Assembly (NCBI GenBank): GCA_041397725.1
Contig: JAWKVZ010000005.1
Span: 124,001 to 188,000, forward strand
Length of the DNA stretch: 64,000 nucleotides
Origin: JAGRKR01 sp041397725
GTDB lineage: Bacteria > Pseudomonadota > Alphaproteobacteria > Rhizobiales > Hyphomicrobiaceae
Reading direction: 5' to 3'
Part shown: piece by piece, positions 8,690 to 16,670 of the stretch
Position numbering within the stretch: the first letter of the stretch is position 1
How the letters are laid out: each line of letters begins with the position of its first letter
Made by a program: the position numbers and the translations under genes
Notes under the pieces: model-generated
Database searches by the model: none
What the model was told of the DNA's origin: nothing
The model's input: the letters and a program-made list of their open reading frames with translations, nothing else

Positions 8690-8976
8690 CGCGCCTGCCG
8701 TGGCTAGACGACAGGGCTTGAGTTCAGGCTTTCGCGCCGCTTACGCAGCGAGAGCAGCCTCAGCATAGTTGTCGTTGGCAACTATTCTGGTGGCCCGATG
8801 ACGGCGGAACCATGCCGAGCGAAAGCGCGCCCTTTACACCCTCGTCGATCCTATTTCGCCCCCATCAGATGCCGCCGCAGCACAGCGGCATGTGGTGGAG
8901 GCGCCGGGTACCGCCCCCGGGTCCGATGGGCTTATTCCGACGACCGTTTATCGCCATAGTCGGACGAATCCGACCC
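8690..8976 (-). ncRNA. ssrA: tmRNA, circularly permuted two-piece (alphaproteobacterial) form
   Basis: On the minus strand the acceptor piece comes first and ends at 8893 in CGCCTCCACCA, with a T-arm-like GGTACCC upstream. A short intervening loop (8864-8892) follows. The coding piece begins at 8863 with GGGGGCGAAATAGGATCGAC, resembling the conserved tmRNA 5' end; its GGGGGCG can pair with CGCCTCC to close the tRNA-like acceptor stem. The resume region GAATAGTTGCCAACGACAAC leads into the tag frame (8779-8741). This acceptor-before-coding order is the known permuted gene structure, processed into two RNAs. A -10-like TATATT lies at 8986-8981, suggesting a start near 8975. The outer ends are approximate. 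tmRNA rescues stalled ribosomes with SmpB, which is not in this window. Confidence 0.92.
8741..8779 (-). other. tmRNA proteolysis-tag reading frame
   Basis: Twelve codons and TAA within ssrA encode ANDNYAEAALAA. Together with the alanine charged on the tmRNA this gives a 13-residue tag. The AND-N core matches the SspB-binding half of known alphaproteobacterial tags, and the terminal LAA is the ClpX degron type. Confidence 0.9.
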
Positions 8977-9079
8977 GGGGAATATAGGGGCAACCGCCGG
9001 CAATTGAAAGATCTGAGGTCGCTCCTGTGCGCCGGGCCGCCAAACGGCCGGAGTAGGGGCTGGGGCTGCGGCTCTGGGC

Positions 9080-9091
9080 GGGGGGGGGGGG
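9080..9091. repeat. 12-nt G homopolymer
   Basis: An uninterrupted run of twelve G on the + strand lies between the 3' end of the potassium channel gene and the ssrA promoter region. Such a tract is prone to slippage and sequencing error. No coding frame crosses it. Confidence 0.85.
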
Positions 9092-9109
9092 CGGCGGACG
9101 TGAGCCGCC

Positions 9110-9928
9110 TCACTCGCCCTCCGTGCCGATGTGGATGACCCGGCCGCAGTGCTTGCAGTGGACGGCGTCCGGATCGTGCCGCTTCAGTCCGCAGTCCGGG
9201 CAGACATATGCTACCTTGCTCGGGCGGAAGATTGTCTGCACCAAGCGCAGAAACAGGGCGAAGCCCACGATCATGATGGCGACGGAGAGAAGGCGGCCCG
9301 AGGTGCCTTCCAGCGTGATGTCGCCGAAACCGGTGGTGGTCAGGGTCGTAACGGTGAAGTAGAGCGCGTCGATGTAGTTGGAAATCTTGGGATTGAAACG
9401 GACCTGCATCACGTAGACCAGGGCCGTCATGATGAAGATGAATACGAGGAGGTTTATGACGCTCTGGATGATCTCCTCGTTCCGTCTGAAGAAGGCGAAC
9501 TGATCTCTGAGGTCTGAGAGGACGTGATAGGAGCGCAGAAGACGCAAAGCCCTGAGTACTCTCAAGAACAGGAAGCTCTCGATCACCGCTGGCAGCAGCA
9601 GTGTGACGATCACGACAATGTCAATCCACGTATTCATGCGTCCAAAAAACTTGGGCTTGTTTTCGGAAAGCCAGAGTCTTGCAAGAAAATCTGCCAGAAT
9701 GACGATGGCGATGATGATGTCTATAGTGATGATCAGTTTGTCGCCCCGAACGAGGGACGAGAAGATGAAAAAGAGAATGAAGGCGATGTCGACCGCGAGC
9801 AGACAGAAGCGGAACACGCGCCCTTGCACGGTCTTGCCGAAGTAGAGCTTGCGCAGCGTGCCTTTGAAGCCGTCGCGCGCCGCGTTTGGTGGCTTGCCGC
9901 GTTCGTCTCCGCTGATTGTCTGTCCCAT
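9110..9928 (-). CDS. Voltage-gated-like potassium channel with C-terminal zinc ribbon
   Basis: 272 residues with six hydrophobic segments arranged as S1-S6. The S4-like helix FLRVLRALRLLR (121-132) carries an arginine every third residue. The pore loop has the selectivity filter TTTGFGD (residues 197-203), in place of the commoner TVGYGD but still typical of K+ channels. After S6 a short soluble tail contains CPDC (243-246) and CKHC (258-261), a four-cysteine zinc ribbon. The protein is therefore predicted to be a tetrameric inner-membrane K+ channel whose tail might sense metal or redox state. The ribbon is unusual for short bacterial Kv channels, and its function is inference. Start ATG at 9928. 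Confidence 0.88.
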   Translation of the reverse strand: MGQTISGDERGKPPNAARDGFKGTLRKLYFGKTVQGRVFRFCLLAVDIAFILFFIFSSLVRGDKLIITIDIIIAIVILADFLARLWLSENKPKFFGRMNTWIDIVVIVTLLLPAVIESFLFLRVLRALRLLRSYHVLSDLRDQFAFFRRNEEIIQSVINLLVFIFIMTALVYVMQVRFNPKISNYIDALYFTVTTLTTTGFGDITLEGTSGRLLSVAIMIVGFALFLRLVQTIFRPSKVAYVCPDCGLKRHDPDAVHCKHCGRVIHIGTEGE

Positions 9929-10095
9929 GATGACCCGCGATTGCGCCGCCCGATGTCGCCTCTGTGGTCCTCACGTATTTCCCCGCCGAGATCAAGCGCT
10001 ATCGCGTTGCCCACAGCGGAGGGCGGCGCGACTCGTGCCATATCTGAAGGACGCAGAGGAACCTCACTCGGCCGAGCCAGCAGGGAGCGCGTGGA

Positions 10096-10884
10096 ATGAC
10101 GGATGCAGGATCGCCGGAGGCCGGCGCGCCGTTCGCGGGCCAGTTTCGGGCTTTGACGCCGTGGAGCCCGCTCGGGGCCCTCGCGGCGACCGGCCTGATC
10201 ATGGTCAGCGCATTCGCGCTGGCCACGCTGCTCGTGATGGGCACGGGGCTGATCGGCTTGGAGCACTTGGAGTCGGCAGGGGCGGACGGCACCGGCACGC
10301 TCGGCAAGATGGTCGGGCCGCTGTTGATCTGGATGGTCACGTCCCAGGTCTTGATGATCGCCTTCACGCTGGCCGCGGCGCGCTGGTTCGGGGGGCGGCC
10401 GGTGGATGTTCTGGCGCTGCGCCCGCCGCAAGCGGGGGTGTCCGCCTACGTGTCGGCCTTCCTGCTGGTGGTCCTGGTTCTCGGCGTCTACAATACGGCG
10501 GTCTATGCGCTCTTCCGCGAAAGCATGCTCGGTGACTTGAAGCCGTTCATGGAGATGATGCAGAGCCCCTATTGGTGGCTTGCGGCGCTCGTCATCGTCG
10601 TGGGCGCCCCGCTCTCGGAGGAGTTGCTGTTTCGTGGGTTCCTGTTCCCGGCGCTGGTCAAGTCGCGGTTTGGCTTCTCAGGCGCGACCGTGGTCACGAC
10701 GACCTCCTGGACACTGCTGCACCTGGGCTATTCCCTGGCCGGGCTGTTCGAGGTCTTCCTGGTCGGCCTCGTGCTGACGGGATTGCTCTGGCGCTCCGGC
10801 AGCCTGCGGGTGCCGATCCTCTGCCATGGGCTCTACAACGGCATCGTGTTGCTGCTGATCGTCTGGTTGCGCCTCGGGGGCTGA
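10096..10884 (+). CDS. CPBP family intramembrane metalloprotease (CAAX/ABI-like)
   Basis: 262 residues with about seven membrane helices. The family motifs are the glutamate pair EELLFRG (residues 175-181), a histidine in TLLHLGYS near 210, and CHGLYNG near 243-249, which together form the metal-dependent active site of the Rce1/CPBP superfamily. Bacterial members cleave membrane-associated peptides or act in bacteriocin immunity and protein maturation; the substrate is unknown. The gene is divergent from the potassium channel gene across a 167-bp interval and lies 81 bp upstream of thyA. Confidence 0.87.
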   Translation: MTDAGSPEAGAPFAGQFRALTPWSPLGALAATGLIMVSAFALATLLVMGTGLIGLEHLESAGADGTGTLGKMVGPLLIWMVTSQVLMIAFTLAAARWFGGRPVDVLALRPPQAGVSAYVSAFLLVVLVLGVYNTAVYALFRESMLGDLKPFMEMMQSPYWWLAALVIVVGAPLSEELLFRGFLFPALVKSRFGFSGATVVTTTSWTLLHLGYSLAGLFEVFLVGLVLTGLLWRSGSLRVPILCHGLYNGIVLLLIVWLRLGG

Positions 10885-10965
10885 GAGCCATCATCAACAG
10901 GTTCGTGCCGCTGCGCTTGGGGGCGCGGCTTGGGCGCCTCGGCGGAATCGTCTAGTCTGCGGGCC

Positions 10966-11760
10966 ATGCAACAATACCTCGACCTCATGCGCCGGGTGCG
11001 CGAGCACGGTGTCCGCAAGGATGACCGCACGGGAACCGGAACGCTCAGCGTTTTCGGCCATCAGATGCGCTTCGACCTGGCGCACGGCTTCCCGGCCGTC
11101 ACGACCAAGAAGCTGCATTTGAAGTCGATCATCCACGAGCTCCTGTGGTTCCTGCGCGGCGACACGAACATCGCCTATCTCAAGCAGAACGGGGTTTCGA
11201 TCTGGGACGAATGGGCCGACGAGAACGGCGATCTCGGCCCCGTCTACGGCTATCAGTGGCGCTCCTGGCCGGCGCCCGATGGGCGGCGTGTTGACCAGAT
11301 CGCAGAGCTGATCGAGCGCTTGAAGACTAATCCCGACTCGCGCCGCCATATCGTCTCGGCCTGGAACCCGGCGCTGGTCGACGAGATGGCGCTGCCCCCC
11401 TGCCATTGCCTGTTCCAGTTCTACGTCGCCGACGGGAAGCTCTCGTGCCAGCTCTACCAGCGCTCGGCCGACGTCTTTCTCGGCGTCCCCTTCAATATCG
11501 CGAGCTACGCGCTTTTGACGATGATGGTGGCTCAGGTCGTGCGCCTGGCGCCGGGCGAGTTCATCCACACGTTCGGCGATGCGCACCTCTACGTGAACCA
11601 CCTCGAGCAAGCGGATCTGCAGCTTTCGCGGCAGCCGCGGCCGTTGCCTCGCCTCGAGATCAATCCCGGGGTGCGTTCGCTGTTCGACTTCACATACGAG
11701 GACTTCCGCCTCGTCGACTACGATCCCCATCCGCATATCAAGGCGCCGGTGGCTGTTTGA
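10966..11760 (+). CDS. thyA: Thymidylate synthase
   Basis: A 264-residue ThyA, the same length as the E. coli enzyme. The active-site cysteine is at 146 in LPPCHCLFQFY. RTGTGTLSVFG near the N-terminus and SWDPALVDEMALPP-type spacing around the active site are also canonical. It methylates dUMP to dTMP using 5,10-methylene-tetrahydrofolate. The dihydrofolate it makes is recycled by the folA product encoded just downstream (13-bp gap), a common pairing. The ATG at 10966 is well supported; the frame extends upstream without family similarity. Confidence 0.97.
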   Translation: MQQYLDLMRRVREHGVRKDDRTGTGTLSVFGHQMRFDLAHGFPAVTTKKLHLKSIIHELLWFLRGDTNIAYLKQNGVSIWDEWADENGDLGPVYGYQWRSWPAPDGRRVDQIAELIERLKTNPDSRRHIVSAWNPALVDEMALPPCHCLFQFYVADGKLSCQLYQRSADVFLGVPFNIASYALLTMMVAQVVRLAPGEFIHTFGDAHLYVNHLEQADLQLSRQPRPLPRLEINPGVRSLFDFTYEDFRLVDYDPHPHIKAPVAV

Positions 11761-11772
11761 CGCCGACGCGAA

Positions 11773-12327
11773 GTGCAGGCCTCAGTGACCCTTGAGAACG
11801 TGCCGGACGTGATCGTCTCCATCATCGTGGCTGTCGCCGAGAACGGCGTCATCGGGCGTGACGGCGGCCTGCCGTGGCGCATTTCATCCGATCTCAAGCG
11901 ATTTCGCGCCCTGACACTCGGCAAGCCCGTGATCATGGGCCGCCGGACGTTCGAAAGCCTCGGCAAGCCGCTCGATGGTCGCGACAACATCGTCGTCACC
12001 TCGCGCGCCGACTGGCGTCCTGCCGGCGCACACATCGTCGGCGACCTCGCCGCAGCACTCCGTCTCGCCAAGGAGCTGGCAGCCCGGCGTGGTGTCGGCG
12101 AAGTGGTCGTCATCGGCGGTGGTCAGCTCTATGGCGAGGCTCTGCCGCTCACCGATCGCATTTATCTTTCGCGTGTTCATGCCCGCCCGGAAGGTGACGT
12201 TACCTTCCCGCCCCTCGCCCCCGAGGCCTGGCGCGAGATCTCTCGCGAGGAAATCGCAGCCGGCCCGCGCGACGACCACGCCTTCACCCTGATCGTGCTC
12301 GAGCGCCGGAAGCATCTCGCCACCTGA
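11773..12327 (+). CDS. folA: Dihydrofolate reductase
   Basis: 184 residues. Recognisable DHFR elements are IVAVAENGVIGRDGGLPW near residues 16-33, LKRFRALTLGKPVIMGRRTFES, and VIGGGQLYGEALP. These bind NADPH and dihydrofolate. The enzyme regenerates tetrahydrofolate for ThyA, encoded immediately upstream, so the two are almost certainly one transcription unit. The start shown is GTG at 11773; a second GTG at 11800 would remove nine residues that precede the conserved first strand and is equally plausible. Confidence 0.93.
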   Translation: MQASVTLENVPDVIVSIIVAVAENGVIGRDGGLPWRISSDLKRFRALTLGKPVIMGRRTFESLGKPLDGRDNIVVTSRADWRPAGAHIVGDLAAALRLAKELAARRGVGEVVVIGGGQLYGEALPLTDRIYLSRVHARPEGDVTFPPLAPEAWREISREEIAAGPRDDHAFTLIVLERRKHLAT

Positions 12328-12545
12328 GCGACGCGCCGGGCCGTCGTCAGAGAGGCTTGAACTTGCCGCCGGCGCAACCAACATCGTCAGCGCGGGTTTG
12401 CGCGCTCGCGCTCACTCACGTATAAGCGCGGGGATCGACTGACAAAGTCTGACCGCCGCGCTATCGTTCGTCAGCCGACGATGGGTGAGCGCGCCCGGCG
12501 AATGATCCCATCCAACAGTCCTCTAGCAACAGAGGTTTCCCACTC

Positions 12546-13655
12546 ATGCCTTGGAGCAATCAGAGCGGCGGCGGCGGCTGGAAAAGCGGCGGCGGCGGAC
12601 CATGGGGTCAAGGGCCGTCGGGCGGCCAGCAACAGCCCGACCTCGAGGAGATCCTCAAGCGCAGCCAGGACAAGCTCAAACAGGTGATGCCGGGCTCCGG
12701 TCTGCCGGGGCCGCTGCTGGCGCTGGTGGCGGTCGCCGCGATCGCCGTGGTGTCGTTCTTCGCCTTCACGGTGCAGGTCCGTCCCGACGAGCAGGCCATC
12801 GTCCTGCGCTTCGGCAAGTTCGATCGCGTGAAGGGCCCTGGCCTGCACTTCAAGTGGCCCTATCCCGTCGAGAATGTTCTGCTGCCCAAGGTCACGCGAC
12901 AGAACTCGATCGAGATCGGCTTCCGCTCCATCGGCGCCCGCGGGTTCTCTCAGACCCCGCGTGACGTGCTCGAGGAAAGCCTGATGCTGACCGGCGACGA
13001 GAACATCGTTGACGTGGATTTCGTCGTGTTCTGGCGCATCAAGGATGCGGCTCAATACCTGTTCAACATCCAGAACCCCGAGATCACCGTGAAGGAGGTG
13101 GCCGAGAGCTCGATGCGCGAGGTCGTCGGCCAGAGCGACATTCAGCCGATCCTCACCCAGGCCCGCGCCAAGACAGAGCAGGCCGTGCAGAAGCTGATGC
13201 AGCAGATACTCGACCAGTACAAGGCGGGCATCGACATTACGCAGGTCCAGCTCCAGAAGGTGGACCCGCCGTCTCAGGTGATCGAGGCGTTCCGCGATGT
13301 GCAGGCGGCCCGCGCCGACCAGGAGCGGTTGCGCAACGAGGCGCTGACCTACGCCAGCAAGGTCGTTCCGGAGGCGCGCGGTGAGGCCCAGCGGATTCTG
13401 CAAGCCGCCCAGGGCTACAAGGAGCAGGCGATCGCCGAGGCTGATGGTCAGGCCGCCCGCTTCCTCAAGGTCTACGAGGAGTACAAGAAGGCGCCGGACG
13501 TGACGCGCAAGCGGCTCTTCCTCGAGACGATGGAGCGCGTGTTCGGCGGCATGGACAAGATCATCCTCGACGGCAAGGGTGGCGGTCCGGGTGTCGTTCC
13601 GTACCTGCCCCTCGACCAGCTGACGAAGCCCAAGTCCGATCAGGGAGCGAAGTGA
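12546..13655 (+). CDS. hflK: HflK, membrane-anchored regulator of FtsH
   Basis: 369 residues. A glycine-rich cytoplasmic N-terminus (PWSNQSGGGG) is followed by one membrane helix at about residues 57-77 and a periplasmic prohibitin/SPFH domain (VQVRPDEQAIVLRFGKF onward). A coiled-coil-prone Ala/Glu/Arg-rich C-terminal region follows. HflK and HflC form a cage around the FtsH protease in the inner membrane and limit its action on membrane proteins. The TGATG junction with hflC (1-bp overlap) indicates translational coupling. The hflK-hflC-DUF2065-degP order is a recurrent alphaproteobacterial membrane quality-control cluster. Confidence 0.95.
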   Translation: MPWSNQSGGGGWKSGGGGPWGQGPSGGQQQPDLEEILKRSQDKLKQVMPGSGLPGPLLALVAVAAIAVVSFFAFTVQVRPDEQAIVLRFGKFDRVKGPGLHFKWPYPVENVLLPKVTRQNSIEIGFRSIGARGFSQTPRDVLEESLMLTGDENIVDVDFVVFWRIKDAAQYLFNIQNPEITVKEVAESSMREVVGQSDIQPILTQARAKTEQAVQKLMQQILDQYKAGIDITQVQLQKVDPPSQVIEAFRDVQAARADQERLRNEALTYASKVVPEARGEAQRILQAAQGYKEQAIAEADGQAARFLKVYEEYKKAPDVTRKRLFLETMERVFGGMDKIILDGKGGGPGVVPYLPLDQLTKPKSDQGAK

Positions 13656-14551
13656 TGCGCGCGGTATTCTCGTTCATTCTCGTCATCCTGGTGGCGGCGG
13701 CGATCGCAACCTACTCGTCGTTCTTCATCGTGCAGCAGACCGAGCAGGCCTTGGTGCTCAGGTTCGGCGAGCCGCTGCGGGCGCCGATCACCACGCCCGG
13801 TCTCAACTGGAAAATCCCTGTCGTCGAGACGGTCGAGTTCTTCGACAAGCGCGTACTCGATCTCGACTCCTCGCCGCAGGAGCTGATCACCTCCGATCAG
13901 AAGCGCCTCGTGGTGGATGCGTTCGCCCGCTGGCGCATCTCGCAGGCGCTGCTCTTCTATCAAACCGTGCGCGACGAGCGGATCGCCCGCCAGCGTCTGA
14001 GCAACCTGCTCGAAGGCTCGCTGAGGCGCGTGCTCGGTTCGGCGTCGTTCGAGGATATCGTGCGCGACAAGCGCGAGAAGCTCATGGGTGACATCGCGCG
14101 TCAGGTGAACGAGGAGGCCAAGGAACTCGGCATCGCCATCATCGACGTGCGCATCAAGCGCGCCGACCTTCCCGAGGCGAACAGCCAGGCCATCTACAAG
14201 CGCATGCAGACCGACCGTCAGCGTGAAGCCCAGGAGTTCCGCGCCCAGGGCGAGGAGGCGGCGCGCAAGATCCGCGCCGAGGCCGATCGCGACGTGACCG
14301 TTCTCAAGGCCAAGGCCACGCGCGACGGCGAGAAGATCCGGGCCGAAGGCGACGCGACGCGAAATCGCATCTTCGCCGAGGCGTTTGGCCGCGATCCCGA
14401 CTTCTTTGCGTTCTATCGCTCGATGCAGGCCTACGAGCAGGGCCTGAAGTCGGGTGACACGCGCATGCTGCTGACACCGGAGTCCGAGTTCTTCCGCTAC
14501 TTCAACGATCCCAGCGGTAAACGGGCGGCGCCGGCTCAGAAAGGCAAATGA
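13655..14551 (+). CDS. hflC: HflC, partner of HflK in the FtsH-regulating complex
   Basis: 298 residues. An N-terminal membrane helix (about 3-22) is followed by the SPFH domain: FIVQQTEQALVLRFGEP, then the ITTPGLNWKIP block. The helical segment contains repeated RAEGDA/IRAEADRDV units typical of HflC. It heteromerises with HflK at the inner membrane, facing the periplasm. ATG at 13655 was chosen; GTG at 13652 is directly adjacent and in frame. It overlaps the downstream DUF2065 gene by 4 bp. Confidence 0.95.
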   Translation: MRAVFSFILVILVAAAIATYSSFFIVQQTEQALVLRFGEPLRAPITTPGLNWKIPVVETVEFFDKRVLDLDSSPQELITSDQKRLVVDAFARWRISQALLFYQTVRDERIARQRLSNLLEGSLRRVLGSASFEDIVRDKREKLMGDIARQVNEEAKELGIAIIDVRIKRADLPEANSQAIYKRMQTDRQREAQEFRAQGEEAARKIRAEADRDVTVLKAKATRDGEKIRAEGDATRNRIFAEAFGRDPDFFAFYRSMQAYEQGLKSGDTRMLLTPESEFFRYFNDPSGKRAAPAQKGK

Positions 14552-14733
14552 GAGACCTCGTCGTCGCGATAGGTCTCGTGCTGGTCATCGAGGGGCTGCT
14601 TTGGGCCGTGTTTCCACGCATGGCCTTCCGGCTCCTCGAGGCCGCGTCCGAGCTGCCTGAGCAGTCATTGCGGGTGGCCGGGGCGCTGTCCATCGCCTTC
14701 GGGGTGTTCCTGGTCTGGCTGATCCGGGGCTGA
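14548..14733 (+). CDS. DUF2065 small membrane protein (YjeT-like)
   Basis: 61 residues with two hydrophobic helices (about 4-22 and 43-59) and a central R-L-L-E...S-LR-VAG-L pattern, as in the DUF2065 family to which E. coli YjeT belongs. It has no known activity. The gene nearly always follows hflC and here starts inside its stop codon (ATGA), so it is probably a small accessory subunit or assembly factor of the HflKC complex; this is inference from context. degP follows after 128 bp. Confidence 0.88.
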   Translation: MRDLVVAIGLVLVIEGLLWAVFPRMAFRLLEAASELPEQSLRVAGALSIAFGVFLVWLIRG

Positions 14734-14861
14734 GGACACATTTGCGTGTGCAGGTCGCCGGAGCGGGTCTCGAGCGTCGGCAGGAGTCGCGCCTGAGCCC
14801 CGCCATTGCTACAATCGGGCGACCCCGGGCTCGGCTCGAGCCCTATCAGGAGACACGTCGC

Positions 14862-16334
14862 ATGCGCTTTCTCGTGCACCGTTCGACGCGCCCCCTCGGC
14901 GCCGCGGTTCTCGGTTTCGCTATGATGCTCGGCCTTGCCGCTGCCGAGGCCAGGGAGCTGCCTGCCCGTGGTGGCCCGGTCACCGTCGCTCCCATCGCGG
15001 AGCGCCTCATCGAATCCGTCGTCAACATCTCGACGAGCCAGTTCGTGAAGGGCTCGCGCGGTGTGCCGCTGCCGCAGATGAAGAAGGGATCGCCCTTCGA
15101 GGAGTTCTTCGAGGACTTCTTCAATCGCCGCGGCGGTCCAGGCCAGGACCGCAAGGTCAGCTCGCTCGGCTCCGGGTTCGTGATCGATCCATCGGGCATC
15201 ATCGTCACGAACAATCACGTGATCGAAGGCGCCGACGAGATCACCATCAACTTCCACGACGGCACCAAGCTCAAAGTCGATCGCGTGATCGGCCGTGATC
15301 CGAAGACCGATCTGGCGCTCCTCAAGGTGACCCCGAAGAAGCCGCTCAAGGCCGTGAAGTTCGGCTCGTCGACGACGCTCCGGGTCGGCGACTGGGTGAT
15401 GGCCATCGGCAATCCCTTCGGACTCGGCGGCACCGTGACCCTCGGCATCATCTCGGCCAAGGCGCGCGATATCAACTCGGGTCCCTATGACGATTTCCTG
15501 CAGACGGATGCCGCCATCAACAAGGGCAACTCGGGTGGCCCGCTCTTCAACATGGAGGGTGAGGTGATCGGTGTGAACACCGCGATCATCTCCCCGACCG
15601 GCGGCTCCATCGGTATCGGCTTCTCCGTGCCCTCGGAAACGGCGGTCATGGTGATCGAGCAGCTCAAGCTTCACGGCGAGGTGCGGCGTGGCTGGCTCGG
15701 CGTGCAGATCCAGGCCGTGACCGACGAGATCGCCGAAAGCCTCGGGCTCAGCGAGCCGACCGGAGCGCTGGTCGGCAACATTACGGGGGACGGGCCCGCC
15801 GCCAAGGCCGGACTGAAGACGGGCGATGTCATCATCCGCTTCGACGGCAAGGACGTGAAGCGGAGCCGCGCGCTGCCGCGTCTGGTGGCCCAGACCTCCA
15901 TCGGCAAGGCTGTCGATGTCGAGATCCTGCGTAAGGGCAAGCGCATGATGCTCAAGGTCGTGCTCGGGCGCCTCGAGGACGATCAGAGCGGACCCGGCAA
16001 GCCGGACAAGGCGCCGCCTGCCACCTCCAAGCAGGGTGCGGTTTCGCCGATCCCCGGCCTGACGCTGCAATTGCTGACGGATGACCTGCGGCGCAAATAC
16101 AGCCTCGAGAAGTCCATGGAGGGCGTGCTCGTGGTGGGCGTGCAGCGCCAGCGCCAACTCCGGGACATCAAGGTGGGCGACGTCATCGTCGAGGTGCAGC
16201 AGGAGAAGGTCACAACCTTCGCCGACATCACGCGGGTCGTCGACAAATTCCGCAAGATGGGGCGCACCAAGGTCCTGCTGGGCCTCAAGGACGGCAAGGG
16301 CGATTTCCGCTTCGTCGCGGTGCCCCTTCGCTGA
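14862..16334 (+). CDS. degP: Periplasmic Do-family serine protease/chaperone (DegP/HtrA)
   Basis: 490 residues. An N-terminal signal peptide (about 1-28, ending near AEA) is followed by a trypsin-like domain with a complete catalytic triad: His119 (IVTNNHVIEG), Asp150 (DPKTDLALLKV) and Ser224 (NKGNSGGPL). Two PDZ domains follow, at about residues 285-375 and 395-488. DegP degrades or refolds misfolded envelope proteins. The ATG at 14862 has AGGAGAC 8 bp upstream; earlier in-frame codons lack a signal sequence. Genomic linkage to hflKC makes this a membrane/periplasm quality-control block. Contrast the HtrA-like protein at 57.6-58.7 kb, which has lost this triad. Confidence 0.95.
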   Translation: MRFLVHRSTRPLGAAVLGFAMMLGLAAAEARELPARGGPVTVAPIAERLIESVVNISTSQFVKGSRGVPLPQMKKGSPFEEFFEDFFNRRGGPGQDRKVSSLGSGFVIDPSGIIVTNNHVIEGADEITINFHDGTKLKVDRVIGRDPKTDLALLKVTPKKPLKAVKFGSSTTLRVGDWVMAIGNPFGLGGTVTLGIISAKARDINSGPYDDFLQTDAAINKGNSGGPLFNMEGEVIGVNTAIISPTGGSIGIGFSVPSETAVMVIEQLKLHGEVRRGWLGVQIQAVTDEIAESLGLSEPTGALVGNITGDGPAAKAGLKTGDVIIRFDGKDVKRSRALPRLVAQTSIGKAVDVEILRKGKRMMLKVVLGRLEDDQSGPGKPDKAPPATSKQGAVSPIPGLTLQLLTDDLRRKYSLEKSMEGVLVVGVQRQRQLRDIKVGDVIVEVQQEKVTTFADITRVVDKFRKMGRTKVLLGLKDGKGDFRFVAVPLR

Positions 16335-16670
16335 TCCGGCCACCGCTACGCTCATAGCGTCGGGGCATCGTCCGGAGCGCGATGCATGGAGATGGCGGCG
16401 CCTTGCGTGGCCATCGCAGCCGGCCTGGCGTCCGTGCGGTGATCCTCGCCGGGCGCGCGGAGACCTCAGGGGCGCGCAGACGCCTCGGGGCACGCGCCGC
16501 GGCAAGCGCGCGACGTCCATGAAGAACAGTTGCGGGAGCGGAATGGGCAGACTATGCCTTCCGCTGAGGCCGTTCGGCATGGCTCGATCCACGGGAACTC
16601 GGCGCTTGCTGGTCCCGACGACGGGCGTCACGCGGCAGGACGGCGGTCGAACGAGTATTGGAGAGGCACA
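16335..16670. other. Intergenic region degP-psd
   Basis: About 336 bp without a convincing gene. The psd frame is open back to 16530, but that stretch is Arg/Gly/His-rich, matches no Psd feature and is probably not translated. A possible promoter is TTGCGG at 16530-16535 with TATGCC 17 nt further on; this is weak. Confidence 0.5.

Noticed and set aside
16530..16670. N-terminal extension of psd
   Set aside because: The extension has no hydrophobic or conserved sequence, and TTG at 16671 has a good ribosome site and gives the usual family length.
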